Origin: an uncultured Collinsella sp.
Lineage (GTDB): Bacteria > Actinomycetota > Coriobacteriia > Coriobacteriales > Coriobacteriaceae
NCBI GenBank assembly: GCA_900545605.1
Contig: UQZL01000017.1
Coordinates: forward strand, 1 to 40,731
Direction of reading: 5' to 3'
Length of the DNA: 40,731 nucleotides
This document shows positions 7,804 to 14,716 of this stretch, piece by piece. The first letter of the stretch is position 1, and each line of letters starts with the position of its first letter. Position numbers and translations under genes: made by a program. The notes beneath the pieces are model-generated. The model saw only the letters and a program-made list of their open reading frames with translations. It had not been told where the DNA came from and searched no databases.

Positions 7804-8895
7804 ATGGATACCCTCAACGATCTAAATGAGCGCGTCGACGCCTTCGTCGGCACCAGCTCCTTCGACACGCCTGCCGCGACAAACGACCAAGCTCCCATCG
7901 ATGTGCCCGCCGAGGTGCACGAGGACATCGTCGCCTCGGTCGATTTTTCCGAGGTCGAGCTCGCAGACGAGTTCACCGAGCCCCAAGTAGCCGTCACGCC
8001 CAACGACCTGCTCCCTATGGAGCCCCTGCCCATCGACGGACGCCTGCGCAAGGCTGCCCTTCGCATGCCCGACGAGATCGAGGAGGCCAGCGGCTTCACG
8101 CTCTTTGGCCGACGCATCAAGTCGCTCATTTACACCACCGATGTCGCGGTTATCCGCAACTCCAACGCCGACGCCGTCTTTGCGGTCTACCCTTTCACGC
8201 CGCAGCCCGCCATTACGCAAGCGCTGCTGACCGTCGCCGAGTGCCCGGTCTTTGTAGGCGTGGGCGGCGGAACTACGACCGGTAAGCGCTCCGTGCAGAT
8301 GGCAGCCGTCTCCGAGATGCAGGGCGCGGCGGGCTGCGTGGTCAACTCCCCCGCTACTGCCGAGATGGTCGAGCACATCACCAACATCGCCGACATCCCC
8401 GTCATCGCTACGGTCGTTCGCTGCGACGACGATGCCCACGCCAAGGTGCGCGCTGGAGCCAAGATTCTCAACATCGCCGCCGGCAAGAACACGCCCCAGG
8501 TCCTACGCGAGCTGCGCAAGCACTATCCCAACCTGCCGCTCATCGCGCCGGGCGGCAAGACGCCAGAGAGCATCCGTGAAACCATCGCCGCCGGCGCCAA
8601 CGCCATCATCTGGACGCCGCCTTCGGCCCAGCAGCTACAGACCGACATGATGCAGCGTTATCGCAAGATGAAGGAAGACGCCACACCTGTCATCTCGCGC
8701 GACGATGTGCCCATTATCGACCAGGTCGCCGCCGCCGAAGTCAGCCAGGTCGAGAACATGAATCCCGACGTGCCGATTCCCGACGAGGTCATCGAGCGCG
8801 TCGCTTCGATCCACGAGCGCGTCGAGGAGCGTCGCGCCAACCGCGGGCTCAAGCCCTCACTGCACGGCTTTTTCTTCCGAGGAAAGAAACGCTAG
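7804..8895 (+). CDS. TIM-barrel-like protein of unknown function
   Basis: 363-residue protein. An acidic, low-complexity N-terminal 80 residues is followed by a region (about 90-280) that looks like a half or full beta/alpha barrel: VIRNSNADAVFAVYPF, CPVFVGVGGGTTTGKRS, IPVIATVVRCDDDAHAKV, GAKILNIAAGKNTP, LPLIAPGGKTPESIRE and GANAIIWTPPS. Glycine-rich ends of the last strands (APGGK, GANAII) resemble phosphate-binding loops of NanE/KDPG-aldolase-like barrels. The C terminus is acidic then basic (FFFRGKKR). No catalytic set that I can name. The ribosome-binding site before ATG 7804 is weak. Monocistronic: a terminator follows. Confidence 0.75.
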   Translation: MDTLNDLNERVDAFVGTSSFDTPAATNDQAPIDVPAEVHEDIVASVDFSEVELADEFTEPQVAVTPNDLLPMEPLPIDGRLRKAALRMPDEIEEASGFTLFGRRIKSLIYTTDVAVIRNSNADAVFAVYPFTPQPAITQALLTVAECPVFVGVGGGTTTGKRSVQMAAVSEMQGAAGCVVNSPATAEMVEHITNIADIPVIATVVRCDDDAHAKVRAGAKILNIAAGKNTPQVLRELRKHYPNLPLIAPGGKTPESIRETIAAGANAIIWTPPSAQQLQTDMMQRYRKMKEDATPVISRDDVPIIDQVAAAEVSQVENMNPDVPIPDEVIERVASIHERVEERRANRGLKPSLHGFFFRGKKR

Positions 8896-8906
8896 CAAAA
8901 CATCTT

Positions 8907-8944
8907 GGCCCGCCCCACAAACGTGAGGCGGGCCGTTTTCGTTT
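8907..8944 (+). terminator. Rho-independent terminator
   Basis: Perfect 8-bp stem GGCCCGCC/GGCGGGCC (8907-8914 with 8927-8934), 12-base loop, then GTTTTCGTTT. Ends the TIM-barrel gene, facing the converging degV gene. Confidence 0.9.
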
Positions 8945-8975
8945 GAGCAATCATGCAGCGATGTGATGGGGCAAA

Positions 8976-9866
8976 TTAATCCACGCGTTTGTCGCCCATA
9001 AAGAAGAGCGCCACCGTACCAGGTCCGGTATGCGAGCCAATCAGAGTACCGATGTTATTGATCTCAATCTTGCCTTTAAGCTGCGGAACCTGTTCCTCAA
9101 TCAGCGCCGCAACTGCCTCGGCATCCTCGCGGCACGCCGAGTGCGACATGATGCACTTACCCGAATAATCCGCACCGTCCTGCACGTGTGCCATCATGGT
9201 CTTAGCCATCTCGGAAATCGCGCGCTTCTTAGTGCGAATCTTCTCACGTGGCGACAGCTTACCTTCGCAATCGACCGTCATAAGCGGGCAAATCTTAAGC
9301 GCCGTGCCGATGATCGCGCTCGCAGCCGAAATGCGACCGCCGCGCAGGTAGCTCGACAGATCGGTCGAGAAGAACCAGTGGTGCAGGTTGAGCTTGTGCT
9401 CCTCGATCCAGGCAGCCGTCTCGTCGAGTGAAGCCCCGCTATCGCGCACGTCGGCGGCACATTCCGCCAGCAGGCCAAAGCCCGAAGACGCCGCCAGCGA
9501 ATCGATGACGCGCACCTTGCCGCCCTGGGGATAGCGATCCGCGAGCATCTGCGCCGCAACGCAAGCCGAGCCATACGTACCCGAAATACCCGACGACAAC
9601 GTCAGGTGCAGCACGTCTTTACCCTCGGCAACAAGCGGCTCCCAAAACTCCTCGTACTCGCCCACGCTCACCTGAGACGTCTTGGGCATGGCGCCCGCGG
9701 ATATCTGGGCAAAAAACTCGTCCGGCGTAATCGACTGATACAGATCGTCCGTATAGACAACATCGTCGATCTCGTAATGAAAACACACGACAGGGATATT
9801 GCGCGATTCAAAGAACTCACGGGTTCGGTCGGCGGCGGATTCACAGGTCAGGACAAAATCACTCAT
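8976..9866 (-). CDS. DegV family fatty-acid-binding protein
   Basis: DegV/FakB-type protein that binds one fatty acid, delivering exogenous fatty acids to the FakA kinase for phospholipid synthesis. 296 residues. Family features: N-terminal FVLTCESAADRT, PKTSQVSVGEYEEFW, LHLTLSSGISGTYGSA (fatty-acid carboxylate loop), SSYLRGGRISAASAIIG, and a C-terminal IGSHTGPGTVALFFMG containing the His-Thr-Gly-Pro-Gly signature. Start chosen at ATG 9866 (MSDFVLT) because AAGGAG (9878-9873) lies six bases upstream; the ATG 18 bases earlier has no such site. No fakA in the window. Confidence 0.93.
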   Translation of the reverse strand: MSDFVLTCESAADRTREFFESRNIPVVCFHYEIDDVVYTDDLYQSITPDEFFAQISAGAMPKTSQVSVGEYEEFWEPLVAEGKDVLHLTLSSGISGTYGSACVAAQMLADRYPQGGKVRVIDSLAASSGFGLLAECAADVRDSGASLDETAAWIEEHKLNLHHWFFSTDLSSYLRGGRISAASAIIGTALKICPLMTVDCEGKLSPREKIRTKKRAISEMAKTMMAHVQDGADYSGKCIMSHSACREDAEAVAALIEEQVPQLKGKIEINNIGTLIGSHTGPGTVALFFMGDKRVD

Positions 9867-9894
9867 ATGAGGCTCCTTACTCATTGCTGCGCAA

Positions 9895-9903
9895 ATTATC
9901 GCA
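9895..9903 (-). promoter_or_regulatory. Extended -10 promoter of degV
   Basis: TGCGATAAT on the minus strand, about 30 bases before the degV ATG; the nine bases are identical to the candidate upstream of metG. No clear -35. Confidence 0.45.
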
Positions 9904-10130
9904 CAGTGAGCCTAAATACGGTACATATGTCCACTATTTACCAAATCGAACCAATAATAGCGAACATCTTTACCACCATCGTCTCCACCGACCCCACGCA
10001 TAAATATCTGAGAAAACACCCTCTGTCGTCTCCACCCAACCGCCATATCTACCTCAACTAAATCGATTTACCAAACCGTTCGGCCAACAATTCGACTGCC
10101 CATCCCCAATCGAAACAAAAGCGGCGCATA

Positions 10131-10158
10131 CTGATAAACGTTTGACGCTGTTTATCAG
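10131..10158 (+). promoter_or_regulatory. Inverted repeat in the fbp leader
   Basis: Perfect 9-bp inverted repeat CTGATAAAC/GTTTATCAG with a 10-base centre, ending 28 bases before the fbp start and followed by TTTTA. It could be an operator or a weak attenuator hairpin for fbp. The rest of the 9904-10186 gap shows no convincing gene. Confidence 0.5.
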
Positions 10159-10186
10159 TTTTACCAGCCCTATCGGAAGGTGTTTC

Positions 10187-12103
10187 ATGGTCGCATTCGA
10201 TCGCAATCCGCAAGACTTCAAGTATCTGCGCCTGCTGTCGAGACAGTTTCCCACCGAGCAATCCGCGTTTACCGAGATCATCAATCTCTCGGCCATCCTC
10301 AACCTGCCCAAAGGCACCGAGCATTTTATGAGCGACGTGCATGGCGAGTACGAAGCCTTTATGCACATCCTCAACAACTGCTCGGGCGTCGTGCGCGAGC
10401 ATGTCGACGAGATTTTTGGCGACACGCTTTCCTTTGACGAAAAGGGCGAGCTGTGCACGCTCATCTACTACCCGCACGAGAAGATCGAGCTGGTCCGCAG
10501 CCAGCGCGAGGACTCGCCCACCTGGTACAAGACGATGCTTGACCAACTCATTATGGTTGCCCGCTCGCTTTCGAGCCGTTATACGCGCTCCAAGGTGCGT
10601 AAGGCCATCCCACGCGATTACGCCTATATCATCGACGAGCTGCTGCACACGCACCCGGACGAGAACAACTATCGCGTGCGCTATCACGAGCGCATCGTGG
10701 AGTCCATCCTGGAGACCGCAAGCGCCGACGACTTTATCGAGTCGCTTGCCTCGCTCATCAAGCGCCTGGCCGTCGACCACCTGCACCTGGTGGGCGACAT
10801 CTTCGACCGCGGTGGCGGCGCGGCCAAGATTATGGACCGCCTGCTCACCTACCATTCGCTCGACATCCAGTGGGGCAACCACGACCTGCTGTGGATGGGC
10901 GCTGCGGCCGGTGAGCCTGCCTGCATCGCCACGGTGCTGCGCAACAACCTACGCTACGACAATTACGAGATCCTGGAGAACGACTACGGCATCTCGCTGC
11001 GTGAGCTTGTCGCCTTTGCCGATGCCACCTACACCGCCGGTGAGTCCATCACCCCGCTGATCAAGGCCATCAACGTGCTGCTCTTTAAGCTCGAGGGCCA
11101 GATTATCCAGCGCCACCCCGAGTTCGATATGGCCGACCGCCTGCTGCTCGACAAGGTCGATCGCGACGCCGGCACGGTCACGCTTACCGACGGCAGCGTG
11201 TGGCCACTCACGACCAACGACTTCCCCACCGTCGATCCGGCGGACCCCTACACGCTCACGCCCGAGGAGCAGCACATCATAGACAAGCTCGTGTCCGAGT
11301 TTGTCACCGCCGATCACCTGCATCGCCACATCGATTTCCTCTATACCCACGGCTCCATGTATAAGGTCGCCAACGGCAACCTGCTCTTCCACGGCTGCGT
11401 GCCGCTCAACGAGGACGGCACGTTTAGCAGCATGAACTGCCTGGGCACATGGCACGCCGGTCACGACTACCTCGATTTTTGCGACCATATCGCCCGCCGC
11501 GCCTGGCGCAACGGCGACCGCGATGCCCTCGACTGGATGTGGTATCTCTGGATCGGCATGAAGTCGCCGGCAAGCGGACGCGAGGTTCGCACGTTCGAAC
11601 GCGCCTACATCGCCGACAAGAGCACCTGGGCCGAGCCGATGGACCCGTACTTTACGCTTACCAAGTCGCCCTCGGTCTGCGACGACATCATGCACGAGTT
11701 TGGCGTCACCCCCATGGCATGCTCGCCGACGGGGCACATCATCAACGGCCATACGCCCGTCAAGACCACCAAGGGCGAGCAGCCCATCCGAGCCGAGGGC
11801 AAGCTGCTGGTCATCGATGGCGGCTTCTGCCGTGCCTACCACCCCAAGACGGGCATTGCCGGATACACGCTTATCTCCAGCTCGCGCGGATGTCGCCTTA
11901 AGTCCCACCAAGCCTTTACCACGGTTGCCGAGGCACTTACCCGCAATGTCGACATCGAGAGCGAGACCAACCGCTTTGACGAGGCCGACCGCCGCCGCAT
12001 GGTCAGCGATACCGATACGGGCGCCAAGATCCGCAGCCAAATCCAGGACCTGCGCCAGCTGCTCGATGCATATAGAAACGGTGCTATCGAGGAGCGCGCC
12101 TAG
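10187..12103 (+). CDS. fbp: Fructose-1,6-bisphosphatase, class III
   Basis: Dephosphorylates fructose 1,6-bisphosphate to fructose 6-phosphate in gluconeogenesis; class III is the large Firmicute-type enzyme (B. subtilis Fbp), a metallophosphoesterase. 638 residues, normal for the class. Visible motifs: MSDVHGEYEAF, LVGDIFDRGGGAAKIMDRL, IQWGNHDLLWMGAAAG, and near the C terminus GHIINGHTPVKTTKGEQP and LLVIDGGFCRAYHPKTG, supplying the Asp, His and Asn metal ligands. Start at ATG 10187 (MVAFDRNPQDFKYL) with GGAAGG six bases ahead; an upstream ATG-type start at 10142 lies in the leader inverted repeat and lacks a site. Confidence 0.95.
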   Translation: MVAFDRNPQDFKYLRLLSRQFPTEQSAFTEIINLSAILNLPKGTEHFMSDVHGEYEAFMHILNNCSGVVREHVDEIFGDTLSFDEKGELCTLIYYPHEKIELVRSQREDSPTWYKTMLDQLIMVARSLSSRYTRSKVRKAIPRDYAYIIDELLHTHPDENNYRVRYHERIVESILETASADDFIESLASLIKRLAVDHLHLVGDIFDRGGGAAKIMDRLLTYHSLDIQWGNHDLLWMGAAAGEPACIATVLRNNLRYDNYEILENDYGISLRELVAFADATYTAGESITPLIKAINVLLFKLEGQIIQRHPEFDMADRLLLDKVDRDAGTVTLTDGSVWPLTTNDFPTVDPADPYTLTPEEQHIIDKLVSEFVTADHLHRHIDFLYTHGSMYKVANGNLLFHGCVPLNEDGTFSSMNCLGTWHAGHDYLDFCDHIARRAWRNGDRDALDWMWYLWIGMKSPASGREVRTFERAYIADKSTWAEPMDPYFTLTKSPSVCDDIMHEFGVTPMACSPTGHIINGHTPVKTTKGEQPIRAEGKLLVIDGGFCRAYHPKTGIAGYTLISSSRGCRLKSHQAFTTVAEALTRNVDIESETNRFDEADRRRMVSDTDTGAKIRSQIQDLRQLLDAYRNGAIEERA

Positions 12104-12181
12104 CTCCGCCTGCGGGGATTGGCTAAACTTGCTGAGTTTGTCATCCCCACGGCGCCGCGGCGCCACCCTAAGGCAGGTACC

Positions 12182-12577
12182 ATGCAAAAGCTCCTTGCGC
12201 AGATTATGAAGTTTGGCGTCGTCGGCGTCATTGCCACCGTCATCGACTTTGGCATCATGAATCTGCTCCACTACGGTCTGGGCCTCAACATCCTGATCGC
12301 CAACACCAGCGGCTTTATCGTCTCGCTTATCTTTAACTACGTCGCGAGCATGAAGTACGTGTTTGCGCACAAGGAGGGCATGAGCCGCCGCCGCGAGTTC
12401 ATCATCTTTGTCGTGCTGTCCGTTATTGGCCTGGCGCTCAACGACGGCATCGTGCTGGCCCTCAACGCCGGCCTGGGGCTCGAGGCCAATATCGCCAAGA
12501 TTTGCGCTACCGCGCTGGTCATGGTCTACAACTTTGTAACGCGCAAGATTTTCTTGGAGGGCGAGCAGACCAAGTAG
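12182..12577 (+). CDS. GtrA-family membrane protein (first of two)
   Basis: 131-residue, four-helix membrane protein of the GtrA family, whose members are thought to move or help flip lipid-linked sugars during surface-glycan modification. Visible: MKFGVVGVIATVIDFGIMNLL (helix 1 with the family's FGVVG...D pattern), FIVSLIFNYVASMKYVF, helix 3 FIIFVVLSVIGLALNDGI and helix 4 CATALVMVYNFVTRKIFL. Start at ATG 12182. A perfect 14-bp palindrome GGCGCCGCGGCGCC (12151-12164) lies just upstream and might be an operator. No glycosyltransferase is adjacent, so the substrate is unknown. Paralogous to the next gene. Confidence 0.88.
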   Translation: MQKLLAQIMKFGVVGVIATVIDFGIMNLLHYGLGLNILIANTSGFIVSLIFNYVASMKYVFAHKEGMSRRREFIIFVVLSVIGLALNDGIVLALNAGLGLEANIAKICATALVMVYNFVTRKIFLEGEQTK

Positions 12578-12600
12578 CCCGGTTTCCTCGTTGCACTGCG

Positions 12601-12650
12601 GGGCCCACGGACGACGCGCGTCGAGCGCCGTGTTGTTCGTGGGCCCTGCT
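12601..12650 (+). terminator. Hairpin after first gtrA gene, probable terminator
   Basis: GGGCCCACG (12601-12609) pairs with CGTGGGCCC (12638-12646), extended by weaker pairing inward. The downstream T-tract is poor (TGCTCGTTT), so termination is likely but not certain. Confidence 0.6.
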
Positions 12651-12686
12651 CGTTTACGGGAAGATTTGCAACGTTTGCGGATTGCC

Positions 12687-12714
12687 TCTTGAATATTTGG
12701 CGAGTTCATATAGT
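12687..12714 (+). promoter_or_regulatory. Possible promoter of second gtrA gene
   Basis: TCTTGA (12687-12692) and TATAGT (12709-12714) with a 16-base spacer, upstream of the second gtrA-like gene. The -35 match is weak. Confidence 0.4.
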
Positions 12715-12797
12715 TCTTGCCAAAGACCTTACGTTTCCCGTGCAAAAGCTCTAAAGTAACTCGTTGCTCGATTCATCAACACATTGGATGTGATTAC

Positions 12798-13205
12798 GTG
12801 CGCAAGGCACTGGCACAACCTCATACCAAGCAGTTCCTCAAGTTCGCTGTCGTGGGCCTTATCTCCTTTGGCATCGACTGGGGCATGCTTATTGCGCTCG
12901 TCGAGCAGTTCCACCTCAACTTTTTAATGAGCACCACGGTCTCGTTTATCACGTCCGTCGTGGTCAACTACTGGCTCAGCATGAAGTACGTGTTCGACCA
13001 TCGCGAGGGCATGAGCCGCAAGCGCGAGTTCACGATCTTTACCATCCTGTCGGTGATTGGTTTGGGCCTCAACGACCTGTATATGTTTGTGGGCGTCACG
13101 TTTTTGAGCATCGGCTACCAGGCTATGAAGGCCATCGCCACGTTCCTGGTCACCTGGTACAACTACTTTAGCCGCCGTTTCTTCCTCGAGGGCGCACGGT
13201 CGTAG
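12798..13205 (+). CDS. GtrA-family membrane protein (second of two)
   Basis: 135 residues if started at GTG 12798, which gives an N terminus matching its neighbour (RKALAQPHTKQFLKFAVVG). An ATG at 12717 would add 27 unlikely residues. Four predicted helices: FAVVGLISFGIDWGMLIAL, STTVSFITSVVVNYWLSM, FTIFTILSVIGLGLNDLYMF and AIATFLVTWYNYFSRRFFL. It is clearly a paralogue of the preceding gene: both share the HREGMSRKREF-like loop, SVIGL.LND and the YNF/YNY...R.FLEG end. The function is presumably transport of lipid-linked sugars; the partner enzymes are not nearby. Confidence 0.85.
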   Translation: MRKALAQPHTKQFLKFAVVGLISFGIDWGMLIALVEQFHLNFLMSTTVSFITSVVVNYWLSMKYVFDHREGMSRKREFTIFTILSVIGLGLNDLYMFVGVTFLSIGYQAMKAIATFLVTWYNYFSRRFFLEGARS

Positions 13206-13232
13206 ACGGCCCAACATAATCTCGCTTCGCAG

Positions 13233-13268
13233 CCGGTTGGAATTCACGTTCCAACCGGTTTTTTGTTT
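13233..13268 (+). terminator. Rho-independent terminator after gtrA pair
   Basis: Perfect 10-bp stem CCGGTTGGAA/TTCCAACCGG (13233-13242 with 13249-13258) followed by TTTTTTGTTTT. Strong. Confidence 0.95.
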
Positions 13269-13316
13269 TCCGAGCCTGCCGAGGAGGGCGCACGAGGCGG
13301 GCTACGGCGCCGGAAT

Positions 13317-13730
13317 GGGACGCAGTTTCCCCATGGGCGTCACGCGGAAACTGCATCCCAGATTGCGTCCTCAGAGCGAGACACAGTTTCCGCAATGCCG
13401 CCCTAGCGGAAAGTACGTCCCAGAATCGATGCCCAAAACGGTCCGCAGCTTCCCAATGGGCGCTGTTTTGGAAAGTCCATCCCGGAATGAGTCCTCAGAG
13501 CGGGACACGCTTTCCGAAACCCGCCCCATCGGGAAACTGTGTCCCGGTCTGAACCAGGATTCCGGGACGTAGTTTCCCGCGAACGCCGAAACGAAAAGCG
13601 CATCCCGTTATCGATGTCTAGAACGGGATGCGCTTTCCCAATGGATGCTGATGCGGAAACCGTGTCCCGGAATGAGCCCTCAGAGCGGGATGCAATTTCC
13701 GGTTGAGCCTCGATTGGGAAACGACGTCCC
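13317..13730. repeat. Phased array of fourteen alternating 14-bp elements (7 units of ~62 bp)
   Basis: Fourteen copies of a 14-bp element, consensus GGGAYRYRSTTTCC, in strictly alternating orientation. Forward copies start at 13317, 13378, 13440, 13502, 13564, 13625 and 13687; reverse copies start at 13346, 13408, 13470, 13532, 13593, 13655 and 13717. Start-to-start steps are 29-30 and 32 bp, so elements sit about 31 bp apart (close to three helical turns). All six reverse-to-forward spacers are exactly 18 bp and fall into types: one containing TCCTCAGAGC-like sequence three times, one containing ATCGATG twice. The ends of the element are conserved and the middle varies. It lies between two terminators at the 3' ends of converging genes. 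No protein coding is evident. Function unknown; a phased protein-binding site fits best. Confidence 0.92.
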
Positions 13731-13738
13731 ATTCGCAT

Positions 13739-13778
13739 AAAAACGGGCGGCTCGGATGTTTGTCCGAACCGCCCGTTT
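13739..13778 (-). terminator. Terminator of the DUF4430 operon
   Basis: Long stem AAACGGGCGG-TCGGA pairing with TCCGA-CCGCCCGTTT (13741-13756 with 13763-13778; one mismatch) around TGTTTG. The minus strand continues into TTTTTA, so it ends the minus-strand surface-protein transcript; it may also stop plus-strand reads. Confidence 0.9.
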
Positions 13779-13798
13779 GGCGTGTTATGTCGAGGCAT

Positions 13799-14707
13799 TT
13801 AGCCCGTTACGTAATACCAGACGACACTGTCGCCGTTGGATAAGACATAGTTACTGCACGCCGTATTGGGCGCTACGCCGTTAACGGAGTACATCCAGCC
13901 ACTCGTGCCGCCGTGCTCCTTCTCGGCCAGGCCGCCGATAGCGGCGACATACGTGCCGTACGACGAGCCGTGCGCATTGACGGAAAGGCCCAGAGCGCAC
14001 AGGGCATCGTAGACCGTAGCGCCCTCGTTAAAGGTGAAGGTGCCGCCAGAAGACACAGGATTGCCCACAGCGCTCGATGTGACCGAGACCGTTACCGTGA
14101 CGTAGCCAGGCTGCTGCGAGCCATCCTGATTGCCCGCAGAGGCATTGCCACTGTTGGATGCAGACCCACCGCCGGACGCCGAGTCGCCGCCCGAAGACGA
14201 GCCGTTAGAAGCGTTCGATCCGCCAGTGGAATCAGAATTCTGCGAACCCGATTTGTCCCCCGACTTCTTACCGCCCTTGCCTTCGGACTTCTTCTCCTTC
14301 GAATCCTTGTCAGACTTCTTGTCCGAAGATTCAGACTTATCCTTGGAATCAGATTCATCCGAGTCCTTCGACCCGCCCTTCGCATTGTCCGAAGATTTGG
14401 AGTCCTTGGGCGCAGCCTTGTCCGAAGCGGTAGTCGAGCCGGAAACCGACGCATCCTTGGCAACGATGCTCTCCCCTGTCACAGCTCGCGCAATCCAGTC
14501 GATGGACCATGCACCGCTGACAGAGGGGTGGACAAAACCCAACGAGACGACAATGAGTCCAATACAGGCAGCCGTCAGGGTGCCAACAAGCGCCTTGCGC
14601 CGCGGGGCGGACGCCGCCGAAGCGGCGCCCTTTTGCTTTGCATCGTCAAGCTGGATGAACGACGAGTCGGGCTGCTTGGACTCGGCGTCCTGTGGCTTAT
14701 TGGACAC
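13799..14707 (-). CDS. Membrane-anchored protein with transcobalamin-like DUF4430 domain
   Basis: About 302 residues: short cytoplasmic N terminus, one transmembrane helix (about 38-58, LVGTLTAACIGLIVVSLGFV), a long Ser/Asp/Lys/Gly-rich low-complexity stalk (about 85-200), then one DUF4430 domain over the last 100 residues (GATVYDALCALGLSVNAHG, GWMYSVNGVAPNTACSNY, LSNGDSVVWYY). Pfam describes DUF4430 as resembling the C-terminal domain of transcobalamin, so cobalamin binding outside the membrane is plausible. The GTG at 14716 directly abuts the TAG of the large surface-protein gene; I prefer GTG 14707 because AGGTGA lies five bases upstream, though 14716 is possible. It is co-transcribed with that gene and so falls under the same cobalamin riboswitch. 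Confidence 0.88.
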   Translation of the reverse strand: MSNKPQDAESKQPDSSFIQLDDAKQKGAASAASAPRRKALVGTLTAACIGLIVVSLGFVHPSVSGAWSIDWIARAVTGESIVAKDASVSGSTTASDKAAPKDSKSSDNAKGGSKDSDESDSKDKSESSDKKSDKDSKEKKSEGKGGKKSGDKSGSQNSDSTGGSNASNGSSSGGDSASGGGSASNSGNASAGNQDGSQQPGYVTVTVSVTSSAVGNPVSSGGTFTFNEGATVYDALCALGLSVNAHGSSYGTYVAAIGGLAEKEHGGTSGWMYSVNGVAPNTACSNYVLSNGDSVVWYYVTG

Positions 14708-14716
14708 AGCCCTCAC

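Noticed and set aside
10949..12745. Long minus-strand frame opposite fbp and gtrA
   Set aside because: Antisense shadow of well-recognised genes with no domain of its own.
13317..13730. CRISPR array
   Set aside because: Repeats are only 14 bp, alternate in orientation, are degenerate in the middle and share related spacers; no cas genes are nearby.
13237..13798. Protein-coding frames through the repeat array on both strands
   Set aside because: They merely read through the 62-bp units (not a multiple of three), lack ribosome-binding sites and show low-complexity shifting motifs.
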